Below, in pieces: positions 1 to 6,686 of a stretch of 64,000 nucleotides of DNA. A model generated the notes under the pieces. It was not told where the DNA came from. It did not search any database and saw only the letters and a program-made list of their open reading frames with translations. How positions within the stretch are numbered: position 1 is the first letter of the stretch; each line of letters starts with the position of its first letter. The stretch spans positions 62,001 to 126,000 of the forward strand of contig NZ_JAAGVZ010000011.1 in assembly GCF_010882125.1 (NCBI RefSeq), given 5' to 3'. The translations under genes and the position numbers were made by a program. This stretch comes from Peribacillus alkalitolerans (GTDB lineage Bacteria; Bacillota; Bacilli; Bacillales; DSM-1321).

Positions 1-195
1 TTGTTTGTTTCTGAACAAGGTAAAAACCTAACCATTTCTATCGATAACCCGAAGGAACCGATTGATGTTGAAACTGTAAAAAGTTCCATGGATACCATCA
101 TCGCACAGCAAGTCTTTACATCGGCAGTAGGTAAACCAGCCTCGAAAAAAGGGGTAAGGGTTGTAGAACGAAATGTGAATGATCTAGAAATGTAA
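1..195 (+). CDS. DUF2922 family protein, 5' end cut by window
   Basis: The 64 visible residues match the C-terminal part of the small Bacillaceae DUF2922 family: a beta-rich stretch EQGKNLTISIDNPKEP, a helix with MDTIIAQQVF and a terminal RVVERNVNDLEM. Family members are usually about 70 residues and start with a short KxLEL-type strand, so the gene very probably starts before base 1 and the TTG at base 1 is internal. It is followed by a hairpin and a YvrJ-type gene. DUF2922 genes commonly sit with DUF1659 and YvrJ genes, so a DUF1659 gene may lie just outside the window. No biochemical role is known to me. Confidence 0.75.
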   Translation: MFVSEQGKNLTISIDNPKEPIDVETVKSSMDTIIAQQVFTSAVGKPASKKGVRVVERNVNDLEM

Positions 196-202
196 TTTGT
201 CA

Positions 203-243
203 AAAGGTGGTCCAAGTTGTATGACTTGGATCACCTTTTTTAA
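203..243 (+). terminator. Rho-independent terminator after DUF2922 gene
   Basis: AAAGGTG-TCCAAG pairs with CTTGGA-CACCTTT around an 8-base loop and runs into seven T residues. It lies between the DUF2922 and YvrJ genes. The YvrJ ribosome binding site follows at once, so read-through may still feed that gene. Confidence 0.8.
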
Positions 244-264
244 AAAAGAAAGGAGGGGAAGGGG

Positions 265-423
265 ATGGAGCAGTTATTTCCGTTCATCAGCGAGGTGGGA
301 TTTCCTATCGTAGTGACACTTTATTTGCTTCATAGAATTGAAGGAAAGTTAAATGTCCTCATTGAAACGATGCAAATCTTGCCAAGTAAAATGAAAGAAG
401 AACTCTCTAGTCGGGATTCTTGA
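265..423 (+). CDS. YvrJ family small membrane protein
   Basis: This 52-residue ORF starts with ATG eight bases after AGGAGGGG, a strong ribosome binding site. Residues 4-22 (LFPFISEVGFPIVVTLYLL) form one hydrophobic helix, followed by an amphipathic charged helix (HRIEGKLNVLIETM). That is the YvrJ family pattern: short, one N-terminal membrane anchor, then a coil. The usual partner, a DUF2922 gene, lies 70 bases upstream. Its function is unknown; family knowledge only suggests a small membrane-anchored protein. Confidence 0.75.
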   Translation: MEQLFPFISEVGFPIVVTLYLLHRIEGKLNVLIETMQILPSKMKEELSSRDS

Positions 424-678
424 TCGTCCTTTAGTGCTGGTTGAATAAATAATTTTTAATCGGTACCAAAAACTTCTTTTTATCAAAGAACATAATCTTA
501 TAACACCAATATTCAATCATTATCGACCAATCGAAGTAATTTAACGAAAAATCATCCCCCGATGGCAACTCGCTATTGGGGTTTATGGTTAATGGAATGT
601 TAAATTTAAAAATCAGAAAAGGATTTTTCGGGCATTGAACTGAATACATATATCGTAATAAAAGAAAGGAAGTGAATT

Positions 679-1989
679 ATGGAAATCAGCCCGAAACCCA
701 ATAATGCGAAGCCGAGGAATAACCTTGGCCTCTATTTATCATTACCGGTATTATCTTGGGCATTATACGATTTTGCTAATACGATTTTTTCTTCAAACAT
801 TAATACCATTTTCTTTCCCTTTTATTTAGAAGAGACGATTGGAAAGAATGAAGTTCTCGATCAAATAGCGAGCACCTTCATATCGTACTCGAATGCATTG
901 GCGAGCTTTTTTCTTGTTCTGTTTTCCCCCTTATTTGGAGTTTTGATTGATCGGACAGGGAAGAAGAACAAATACATTAGGATTTTCACTTTAATCACTG
1001 TAGCCTGCACTTTATCGATGGGACTTGTGGCTGCCTCTTCCATGCAAGGAGAGATATTTGGCATACCCATTGTATTGGCATTAGTTATCCTATTATTTGT
1101 TATTGCGAAATTCTTTTACCATTCTAGTTTAGTTTTTTATGACACTATGATTTCTGACCTAGCAAACAAAGAAACACTCCCGTTAATCTCAGGATTCGGG
1201 GTAGCGGTGGGGTATGTAGGTACTCTAGTAGGATTAACGGTATATCCATTTATAGGGGATCATGGCTCTCATGTAGCTTTTATTCCAACTGCTATATTAT
1301 TCTTGATTTTTTCTCTTCCACTATTCTTTTTTGTAAAAGAGCCGAAGGTGGTTCCAAAGAAAAAAGAATCGTTCCTATCTGGGTATAAAGAAATTTACGC
1401 GACCTTCAAGGAAATGAAGAGTCATCGTAAAGTATTTATTTTTATGATTTCTTATTTTTTTATCAATGATGCCATATCAACTGCGATTGCGATGATGGCC
1501 ATTTACGCGAAAACAGTTGTTGGTTTTTCAAGCGGCGCATTTATATTGTTATATCTGGTTTCTACTGTTTCAAGTATTATCGGTTCCTTTATTTTCGGCC
1601 ATGTCACAAAGGCAAAAGGGGCGACGAAGTCATTTTCTTATGTGGGGATCCTATTACTGGTTGCTTTGGCGGTTGCAACCTTTGCCTTCCATCCAGGCTT
1701 ATTCTGGATTGCGGGAAGCTTATTTGGGGTAGCCCTCGGGTCTATGTGGGTCACTTCTAGAACATTGATTGTCGAATCAACTCCAGAAGACAAAAGAGGA
1801 CAATTTTTCGGTTTATTTGCTTTTTCTGGTAAGGTCTCTGCAATTATTGGACCATTAGTTTATGGAACAGTAACGTACCTATTCGCAGATTACGGAACCT
1901 TGGCAAGTAGAATGGCACTTGGTTCATTGATGATTATGACGATGATCGGATTGATGGTTCATAGAAAAATCAATGTTAAAACGTTTTGA
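679..1989 (+). CDS. MFS transporter, UMF1 (Atg22-like) family
   Basis: A 436-residue integral membrane protein with about twelve hydrophobic segments. The N-terminal block WALYDFANTIFSSNINTIFFPFY is typical of the UMF1/Atg22-like branch of the major facilitator superfamily, and the loop GVLIDRTGKKNK matches the conserved MFS loop between helices 2 and 3. A second half repeats the fold with WVTSRTLIVESTPEDKRGQFFGLFAF, the equivalent signature after helix 10. The start is supported by AAAGGAAGTG seven bases before ATG. In yeast Atg22 exports vacuolar amino acids; the substrate of the bacterial proteins is not established. The gene appears monocistronic, followed by an imperfect hairpin and the convergent cold shock gene. 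Confidence 0.85.
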   Translation: MEISPKPNNAKPRNNLGLYLSLPVLSWALYDFANTIFSSNINTIFFPFYLEETIGKNEVLDQIASTFISYSNALASFFLVLFSPLFGVLIDRTGKKNKYIRIFTLITVACTLSMGLVAASSMQGEIFGIPIVLALVILLFVIAKFFYHSSLVFYDTMISDLANKETLPLISGFGVAVGYVGTLVGLTVYPFIGDHGSHVAFIPTAILFLIFSLPLFFFVKEPKVVPKKKESFLSGYKEIYATFKEMKSHRKVFIFMISYFFINDAISTAIAMMAIYAKTVVGFSSGAFILLYLVSTVSSIIGSFIFGHVTKAKGATKSFSYVGILLLVALAVATFAFHPGLFWIAGSLFGVALGSMWVTSRTLIVESTPEDKRGQFFGLFAFSGKVSAIIGPLVYGTVTYLFADYGTLASRMALGSLMIMTMIGLMVHRKINVKTF

Positions 1990-1993
1990 TAGT

Positions 1994-2034
1994 GTTAGTT
2001 AGCTCCAGCTTGTCGTGCTGGGGCTTTAACTAAT
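1994..2034 (+). terminator. Imperfect hairpin after MFS gene
   Basis: GTTAGTTAGCTCCAGC pairs imperfectly with GCTGGGGCTTTAACTAAT around a short loop. There is no clear T tract, so it may be a weak terminator or only an mRNA 3' end structure. Confidence 0.4.
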
Positions 2035-2090
2035 AAAATAGTAATTTATTTCTTTAGCATTCAAAGATCCTACAAGGGGTATATACAAAC

Positions 2091-2122
2091 AAAAAGGTGT
2101 TACCGGTAAACGGTAACACCTT
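2091..2122 (-). terminator. Rho-independent terminator of cold shock gene
   Basis: Read on the minus strand, AAGGTGTTACC pairs with GGTAACACCTT around a GTTTACC-type loop and ends in TTTTTG. It lies 28 bases after the stop of the csp gene. Confidence 0.85.
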
Positions 2123-2149
2123 GATCATTTGTATGGTTAGAATCGAGAA

Positions 2150-2353
2150 TTAAAGTTTTACCACGTTTTTAGCTTGTGGTCCACGGTTGCCTTCTTCGAT
2201 TTCGAACTCAACTTCTTGACCTTCGTCAAGAGTTTTGTAGCCTTCACCTTGGATAGCAGAGAAGTGTACGAATACATCGTTGCCACCTGGTACTTCGATG
2301 AAACCGAAACCTTTTTCGCCGTTAAACCATTTTACTTTACCTGTAACTGTCAT
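2150..2353 (-). CDS. csp: Cold shock protein (CspA/CspB family)
   Basis: A 67-residue single cold shock domain protein of normal length. RNP1 (GFGFIE, residues 15-20) and RNP2 (VFVHF, 27-31) are intact, as is the opening [13 protein letters not shown]. Such proteins bind single-stranded RNA and DNA, melt mRNA secondary structure and aid translation at low temperature. The ATG at 2353 is chosen because AGGAGG lies 8 bases before it. A longer in-frame reading to 2425 would add 24 residues unlike the family. Upstream are a near-consensus sigma-A promoter and a leader of about 165 nt containing alternative hairpins (separate entry). The paralogue (B, C or D) cannot be told from sequence alone. 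Confidence 0.95.
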   Translation of the reverse strand: MTVTGKVKWFNGEKGFGFIEVPGGNDVFVHFSAIQGEGYKTLDEGQEVEFEIEEGNRGPQAKNVVKL

Positions 2354-2517
2354 ACTGTGAATCCTCCTAAAAGTTAAACAAAAATTAATATGTAATTTAT
2401 TTCCTACATGGAAAATAAAATTCACACATTATCAAGCATCAGAGTTTTACATATTATCCTTTGGTGATTGATAATATGTGAATTTAAATTAATTAATTTT
2501 GTTCTTATATTTTAATA
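2354..2517 (-). promoter_or_regulatory. Structured 5'UTR of csp with two exclusive hairpins
   Basis: On the minus-strand RNA a 5' arm (2482-2468, UUCACAUAUUAUCAA) can pair in two ways. Its inner ten bases match 2458-2449 (GAUAAUAUGU) perfectly with an 11-base loop, or all fifteen pair with 2435-2421 (UUGAUAAUGUGUGAA) with one G-U pair. The two helices cannot coexist. Long structured leaders are known to act as temperature switches in cspA-type mRNAs; that this one does so is inference. Confidence 0.55.
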
Positions 2518-2523
2518 TAACTG

Positions 2524-2552
2524 ATTATATCGTACAAATCGAAAAATAACAA
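2524..2552 (-). promoter_or_regulatory. Sigma-A promoter of csp
   Basis: On the minus strand TTGTTA (2552-2547) and TATAAT (2529-2524) are 17 bases apart. This predicts a start near 2517 and a leader of about 165 nt before the ATG. Confidence 0.75.
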
Positions 2553-2718
2553 GATTCTAAATGAAAATTTTCCAAAATGATGCATAGTTTTTTATATATT
2601 GTATAGTGTGAATTTGATGAAAATTTTGTAGGAAAGAATACGGAAAAAAGGTGTAAAAATAAGGAAAATGGACAAACTTCTAACTAGTTGAACTACATAA
2701 AAGGAGAATGTCTTTACT

Positions 2719-3132
2719 ATGAAAAAATATATTTTGGCTTTGATGATCCTATCATTAACTAGTGGATGCATGGTAAATGATAGAGAGGTAGAAAAAGAGG
2801 CAATTGAAGCCTCACTAACAAGTATGGTCGATGTTCAGGCAACCTTGGCAGAGATATTGACATTGTTAAATCAGTTTGAAAAAGATCTTGAAAAGAAACC
2901 CAACAAAGAGACCATCCATGAATATGGGCAACGAATCGAAGACAAGTGGGATACCATTGAGAAAAAAGTCGAATCGAAGTTCCCTGAAGATTATGTAATA
3001 GTAGAAAAAAGTCTCTATCCTCTTATTGGAGAGGCAAAATCACCTGTCTATAATCTAGATAAAGTGAAGAGCAATTTAAAAGAATCTCAAACAAAATTAA
3101 GTAACCTTCAAAAAAAATGGCAAGCACAATAA
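2719..3132 (+). CDS. Putative lipoprotein of unknown function
   Basis: A 137-residue protein with a short signal peptide (KK, then a hydrophobic stretch ILALMILSL) and a lipobox LTSGC with the acceptor cysteine at residue 17, so it should be lipidated and held on the outer face of the membrane. The mature part is charged and almost wholly helical, with a long amphipathic helix (about 30-80) and a second at the C terminus (KVKSNLKESQTKLSNLQKKW), which suggests a coiled coil. This pattern recalls the small YkyA/cell-wall binding lipoproteins of bacilli, but I cannot assign it. AAGGAGA precedes the ATG. A terminator follows and the gene stands alone. Confidence 0.75.
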   Translation: MKKYILALMILSLTSGCMVNDREVEKEAIEASLTSMVDVQATLAEILTLLNQFEKDLEKKPNKETIHEYGQRIEDKWDTIEKKVESKFPEDYVIVEKSLYPLIGEAKSPVYNLDKVKSNLKESQTKLSNLQKKWQAQ

Positions 3133-3150
3133 AATATCTGGGAAATTTTG

Positions 3151-3190
3151 AGTCCGTTACCAAGTATTATTACTTGAGCGGGCTTTTTAT
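3151..3190 (+). terminator. Terminator after lipoprotein gene
   Basis: AGTCCG-CCAAGTA pairs with TACTTG-CGGGCT around a short AT loop, followed by TTTTTATTT. Confidence 0.75.
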
Positions 3191-3272
3191 TTCGTTTAAT
3201 ATAAATCTCGTATTCAAGATAATTAAATTAAAAGTATATCTCTAACATTTTATTTACAAGGAGCGAATCATC

Positions 3273-3899
3273 ATGACAAAGGTTTTATACGTAAAAGCTA
3301 ATCCGAAAGAAGATCACCAATCATTTTCAGCTCGAGTTGCGAATGATTTTCTTGATGCTTATAAAACAGAACATCCAGAAGACATGGTTGAGGTTTTGGA
3401 TTTATACAATAGTTTTATTCCATTAATAGATGGAGACGTGTTACAAGCTTGGGGTAAACTTGCAAATGGCCACGAATTAACGGATGATGAAGCATCCAAA
3501 GTAAGCCGACTTGGATATTTGGTTGATCAATTTCTTGCTGCAGACAAAGTCGTATTTTCCGCTCCAATGTGGAATTTTGGTTTCCCTCCATTAATGAAGG
3601 CTTACTTGGATGCAGTTTGTGTGGCTGGAAAAACGTTCAAGTATACAGCGGAAGGTCCAGTTGGATTAGTCGAAGGTAAAGAGGTTCTTATGATTGAAGC
3701 ACGTGGTGGAATTTATTCTGAAGGACCAATGAGGCAAGTTGAACACACTGAAAGCTATTTTAAAACGGTTATGAATTTCATCGGAATTTCACAAGTGCAA
3801 ACAATCATCGTCGAAGGAGTTGCTCTTGACCCGTCAAAGGCTGAGGATATCTATCACGCAGCAGCTTCAAAAGCTAAGGAATTAGCTTCACAATTCTAA
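3273..3899 (+). CDS. azoR: FMN-dependent NADH-azoreductase
   Basis: A 208-residue flavodoxin-fold protein of the AzoR/AcpD family, which reduces azo dyes and quinones with NADH using FMN. The N-terminal strand VLYVKANPKEDHQSFS is the phosphate-binding motif. APMWNFGFPPLMKAYLDAV (about 98-116) is the highly conserved FMN-ring contact and dimer segment, and IEARGGIYS is the third conserved motif. Length is usual. Such enzymes are cytoplasmic and in Bacillus are often induced by electrophiles and thiol stress. AAGGAG lies 8 bases before the ATG. No obvious MhqR/YodB-type operator was recognised upstream. It is monocistronic, with a strong terminator. Confidence 0.92.
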   Translation: MTKVLYVKANPKEDHQSFSARVANDFLDAYKTEHPEDMVEVLDLYNSFIPLIDGDVLQAWGKLANGHELTDDEASKVSRLGYLVDQFLAADKVVFSAPMWNFGFPPLMKAYLDAVCVAGKTFKYTAEGPVGLVEGKEVLMIEARGGIYSEGPMRQVEHTESYFKTVMNFIGISQVQTIIVEGVALDPSKAEDIYHAAASKAKELASQF

Positions 3900-3914
3900 T
3901 ATCTTACTTTACTA

Positions 3915-3943
3915 GGGCCATCTGCGGGGATGGCCTTTTTTAT
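3915..3943 (+). terminator. Terminator of azoR
   Basis: GGGCCATC pairs with GGATGGCC around TGCGG and runs into TTTTTTT. Confidence 0.85.
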
Positions 3944-3977
3944 TTAGAAAAAAACCAACTATGGTTTATTCAAAAAC

Positions 3978-4005
3978 TTTCTTGTTCAAATCGTTAATGT
4001 ATAAT
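3978..4005 (+). promoter_or_regulatory. Sigma-A promoter of the P-loop gene
   Basis: TTTCTT at 3978 and TATAAT at 4000 are separated by 16 bases. The implied leader is nearly 190 nt. It contains a 10-codon mini-ORF after GGAGGA (GTG near 4036) and an inverted repeat, TCTTATCTTAT (4059-4069) with ATAGGATAAGA (4101-4111). Confidence 0.5.
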
Positions 4006-4201
4006 ACAATTATTGGTAACTGGATTGAACGGAGGAATGTAGTGAAATGGAGAATTAATCTTATCTTATAGAGGCAGAGCATAAGGACCGAATGCAAAAG
4101 ATAGGATAAGACTGTCCATTTTCATACATTCAAGTATTCTATATGGAATAGGATTATTGCTTTGCCCATTTATCTGAAGATTTAAATGGGGAGGTATTTT
4201 C

Positions 4202-5044
4202 TTGAAAAATACTAAATTAATTATGGTTGAAGGAATTTGGGGGTCAGGTAAAACAATCACGGCTCAAATTATTCAAAAAAAGCTTTTGAATAGAAGGAAG
4301 AAACATGAATTATTTCTTGAAGGAAATTTAAAGCACCCAGCTGATTATGATGGGGTCGGGTATTTGAATATAGATGAGTACGAGGAATTAACAAGAAAGT
4401 ACCAGGATTTTGGGACCATCATACGAAATTACACGGAAGAAAGAGAAGGTAATAGATTGGTTTATTATAAAAGGATGGTACAAGAAAACCATGATGTGCC
4501 ACCGGAGGTTACTTCTTTCGTCTCCCAATTTGATGTGTATGATGGGAATTTGCCCATAGAGACACATATGAATCTTGTACTTTCAAAATGGAAAGAGTTT
4601 GCTGAAATTGCGAAAGAAACGGATAAAATTTGGACTTTTGAGTGTTGCTTCTTGCAAAATCCAATGACTGCCATGTTGGCAAAGTACAATGCAACGGATG
4701 AGGTAATAAAAATATATATGCAAGCTTTGGCAGAAATCATTGCGCCTTTGGATCCAGCTTTAATATATCTTTATCAAGATGATATAAAAAAAACTTTTGA
4801 AAAAGCCTGCCATGAAAGGCCGATTGAATGGGTCAATGGCGTAACTCATTATGTCACAAGCCAAGGGTATGGAAAAGCAGAAGGATTGGAAGGTTCACTT
4901 GGAACCATAGCATGGTTAGAGAAGCGGAAACAGTTGGAATTGGAGGTTCTTTCCATTCTTCCATTTGAATCATTGATCATGGATAATAGCGATCAAAATT
5001 GGAATCGGATCAATAAAGAAATTGATCAATTATTAAACTTATAA
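4202..5044 (+). CDS. P-loop NTPase, nucleoside/nucleotide kinase-like
   Basis: A 280-residue protein with a Walker A motif GIWGSGKT at residues 11-18 directly after a hydrophobic strand (KLIMVE), the arrangement of the thymidylate kinase-like fold. An aspartate-rich segment PLDPALIYLYQDD (about 180-192) resembles the strand and lid area of small-molecule kinases. I do not recognise the family, and no substrate can be named. The TTG start at 4202 follows GGGGAGG by 7 bases. It has its own promoter and a long leader, and ends before a bidirectional terminator shared with the convergent acetyltransferase gene. It could be a phosphotransferase acting on an antibiotic, nucleoside or cofactor. Confidence 0.7.
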   Translation: MKNTKLIMVEGIWGSGKTITAQIIQKKLLNRRKKHELFLEGNLKHPADYDGVGYLNIDEYEELTRKYQDFGTIIRNYTEEREGNRLVYYKRMVQENHDVPPEVTSFVSQFDVYDGNLPIETHMNLVLSKWKEFAEIAKETDKIWTFECCFLQNPMTAMLAKYNATDEVIKIYMQALAEIIAPLDPALIYLYQDDIKKTFEKACHERPIEWVNGVTHYVTSQGYGKAEGLEGSLGTIAWLEKRKQLELEVLSILPFESLIMDNSDQNWNRINKEIDQLLNL

Positions 5045-5050
5045 TTAAGT

Positions 5051-5084
5051 AGAGGATGGGCTCATCTGGCCCATCCTCTTTATT
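5051..5084. terminator. Bidirectional terminator
   Basis: AGAGGATGGGC pairs perfectly with GCCCATCCTCT around a 7-base loop. T-rich flanks occur on the plus side. It sits between convergent genes and overlaps the stop of the acetyltransferase gene. Confidence 0.8.
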
Positions 5085-5542
5085 TATATCCTTTTTTCAA
5101 AGCATTCGACAACGGTATGCTTGAACGGTTTATCCATGTAATAGTTAAAGCCCAGACGCTCCCAAAATTTTCTTGCAGGAACATTTTCTTTTAGAACCGC
5201 CAATCGAAGGATCTCAACCCCTCTTTCCTTCATTTGTTGCTCATAGAGTAGGTATGCACTTGTTCCGTATCCATAGCCTTTGTAGTCTTCGTGAATCATC
5301 AATAATCCAAGCCAAGGATACCGATCCTTCTCATTACACATCATGTAATCAATCAGTCCTATATAGGTATCATCTGCTTTGATGAAAAAGGGCTCAGATT
5401 TTCCATTAATCAAATCTTCTTTAACCTCTACTGTTGACCTAGTTTCATGTCCATTTTCCATTTTGTTATAGGCTCTGTTAGAATTGACAATTTCCTCGGC
5501 AATGTAAATGTTTTCTTCTGTTAGATTTTCAAACGTAACCAT
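5084..5542 (-). CDS. GNAT family N-acetyltransferase
   Basis: A 152-residue single-domain acetyltransferase. The acetyl-CoA pyrophosphate loop is GYGYGTSAY (Q/R-x-x-G-x-G/A type) after the strand LGLLMIHEDYKG. The C-terminal block PARKFWERLGFNYY is the usual motif B, where a product-facing residue meets the CoA arm. It transfers acetyl from acetyl-CoA to an amine; the substrate is unknown. The start at 5542 is preferred over the longer frame (5572) because AAAGGAG lies about 6 bases before it. The gene is single and convergent with the P-loop gene. Confidence 0.85.
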   Translation of the reverse strand: MVTFENLTEENIYIAEEIVNSNRAYNKMENGHETRSTVEVKEDLINGKSEPFFIKADDTYIGLIDYMMCNEKDRYPWLGLLMIHEDYKGYGYGTSAYLLYEQQMKERGVEILRLAVLKENVPARKFWERLGFNYYMDKPFKHTVVECFEKRI

Positions 5543-5705
5543 GTTAAACTCCTTTCGCTTACTCAAATTCAATTGTACACAGAATCAAAGATAGTGAAAA
5601 GCAGTTTTCCTGAAAATTGGAAGATTATACCTGAGTTTGGTAAGGTTTTTAGTAACAATAAAAGGGTATATATATGGTAGACCAAATATAAAGGAAGTGA
5701 TCGGA

Positions 5706-5816
5706 ATGAAAAGAAGATTGTTAAAAAGAGTTGCGGTCGCAGTCATGCCTTTCGTAATTAAAGGTGCAACGGATTACTGGAGAAAACGAAGGATGACAAA
5801 AACTTTAATGAAATAA
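5706..5816 (+). CDS. Small cationic protein, 36 residues, unknown
   Basis: ATG follows AAGGAAGTGATC, a good ribosome binding site, and the ORF ends immediately before a strong terminator, so this looks like a true small transcription unit. The protein is very basic (KRRLLKR at the N terminus, WRKRRMTKTLMK at the C terminus) with a middle hydrophobic segment VAVAVMPFVIKGA. It could be membrane-associated or nucleic-acid binding. I do not recognise a family. Confidence 0.55.
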   Translation: MKRRLLKRVAVAVMPFVIKGATDYWRKRRMTKTLMK

Positions 5817-5817
5817 A

Positions 5818-5845
5818 AAACGAGCCAATTAATTGGCTCGTTTCA
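5818..5845 (+). terminator. Terminator after small cationic gene
   Basis: AACGAGCCAATT and AATTGGCTCGTT form a perfect 12-bp palindrome with T residues after it. Confidence 0.8.
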
Positions 5846-5855
5846 GTTTGTCGAA

Positions 5856-5891
5856 AAAAGGTATCGAGAGTACGCTCTCTCGATACCTTTT
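5856..5891. terminator. Second perfect hairpin
   Basis: AAAAGGTATCGAGAG (5856-5870) pairs without mismatch with CTCTCGATACCTTTT (5877-5891) around TACGCT. The A and T ends on both sides make it terminator-like in either direction. It lies 10 bases after the previous terminator. Confidence 0.6.
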
Positions 5892-5922
5892 GACATTTTT
5901 GATATGCATGGTAGGCGAAAAG

Positions 5923-6051
5923 GTTGATTTCCGCTCCAGCCGCTTGCTTTCCGGGGGGCGTTCGCCGAGCCTCCTCGTCGCTACCGCTCCTGCGGGGTCT
6001 CGCCTGTATCGCTAATCCCCCAGGAGTCAAACGCCTTCCGCTCCAATCAAC
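5923..6051 (-). repeat. Interspersed repeat family A, short copy
   Basis: A GC-rich block in AT-rich DNA, bounded by GTTGATTTCCGCTCCA and GCTCCAATCAAC, which are near inverted ends. It contains the modules CGAGCCTCCTCGTCG and CCTGCGGGGTCTCG. It matches, in reverse orientation, the cores at 39338, 55698 and 57875 but lacks their inner 60-base insertion. Elements of this kind are scattered in many Bacillaceae genomes. It has no coding sense; ORFs over it are shadows. Confidence 0.8.
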
Positions 6052-6222
6052 TTCTCTAGTTCTTAGTTAACTTCTTTCATTGTAAAAGAAAAAAGACTGT
6101 AGGCAAAAATGAAAGTGGATGAAGGAGACAAAATTGGGGAGAGGTTTTATGTAGGTACGCCTAACTATGCTATAAAGATTTGAAGCATTAAACGGTTAAA
6201 AAACAGAATAAAGGAAATAATT

Positions 6223-6258
6223 ATGGAACAAACAAGTAATGAGGTATCCATACCATGA
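6223..6258 (+). CDS. Putative 11-codon leader peptide
   Basis: ATG follows AAAGGA by about 7 bases and the frame runs 11 codons (MEQTSNEVSIP) to TGA. The stop overlaps the ATG of the next small gene as ATGA. The ORF is too short to judge by composition. The overlap suggests translational coupling. Confidence 0.35.
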   Translation: MEQTSNEVSIP

Positions 6259-6377
6259 ATGAAAATCATACAGATTCAAATTTAATTAAAGGTTTATTAT
6301 GGGGAACAGCTTTAAGTATTCCACTTTGGTTGTCCTTTTTCGGATGGATTCAAATATTATTTAATGTTATCAAATAA
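6255..6377 (+). CDS. Small membrane protein, 40 residues, unknown
   Basis: The ORF overlaps the stop of an 11-codon leader by four bases. It encodes a polar head (MNENHTDSNLIKG) and one strongly hydrophobic helix with aromatic residues (LLWGTALSIPLWLSFFGWIQILF), ending NVIK. That is a clear single-pass membrane protein design. I recognise no family. GAGG lies about 10 bases before the ATG, so coupled re-initiation from the leader may drive it. Confidence 0.5.
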   Translation: MNENHTDSNLIKGLLWGTALSIPLWLSFFGWIQILFNVIK

Positions 6378-6601
6378 GGATTCATATTAAACTTTTCAAA
6401 AACTATCCTCTTACCTCTAATTCTCCCTCTGTTTTTTTCCATATACTCCATGGACATTGTCATCATTAACAAGGCTCGTTTTTTCTGCTTTATCAAATGT
6501 TCTTTTTTATTGATCCAAATTGGCATAGCCCGAACAGGGTTTGTGTGATCGAATACAAGGTTCATTCTCCGTTCTAGTTTGACATTCAGTAGCCAATGCA
6601 T
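6350..6601 (-). CDS. Hypothetical small basic protein, doubtful
   Basis: An 83-codon frame rich in Lys, Arg and Met (KKEHLIKQKKRALLMM). It overlaps the 3' end of the convergent small membrane gene by 28 bases. No good ribosome binding site precedes the first ATG. An internal ATG at 6565 has GGAGA directly against it, which is too close. The purine-rich composition is protein-like, but the evidence is weak. I recognise no family. Confidence 0.25.
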   Translation of the reverse strand: MHWLLNVKLERRMNLVFDHTNPVRAMPIWINKKEHLIKQKKRALLMMTMSMEYMEKNRGRIRGKRIVFEKFNMNPYLITLNNI

Positions 6602-6686
6602 TAGTGGATGTGATATATTTTTTAAGTTAGTAATGAATCAGAACAACCAGATTACTATTTATTTTATATGATAAAGGATGTTAAGA

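Noticed and set aside
431-649. 72-codon minus-strand frame before the UMF1 gene
   Set aside because: No ribosome binding site, no family, and it overlaps the likely promoter and leader region of the MFS gene.
4066-4260. 64-codon minus-strand frame over the P-loop gene leader
   Set aside because: It covers the plus-strand leader and Walker A region, and lacks a ribosome binding site.
5758-6030. 90-codon minus-strand frame and a 60-codon plus-strand frame (5833-6015)
   Set aside because: Both run across two terminator hairpins and repeat family A, which is non-coding in all copies.
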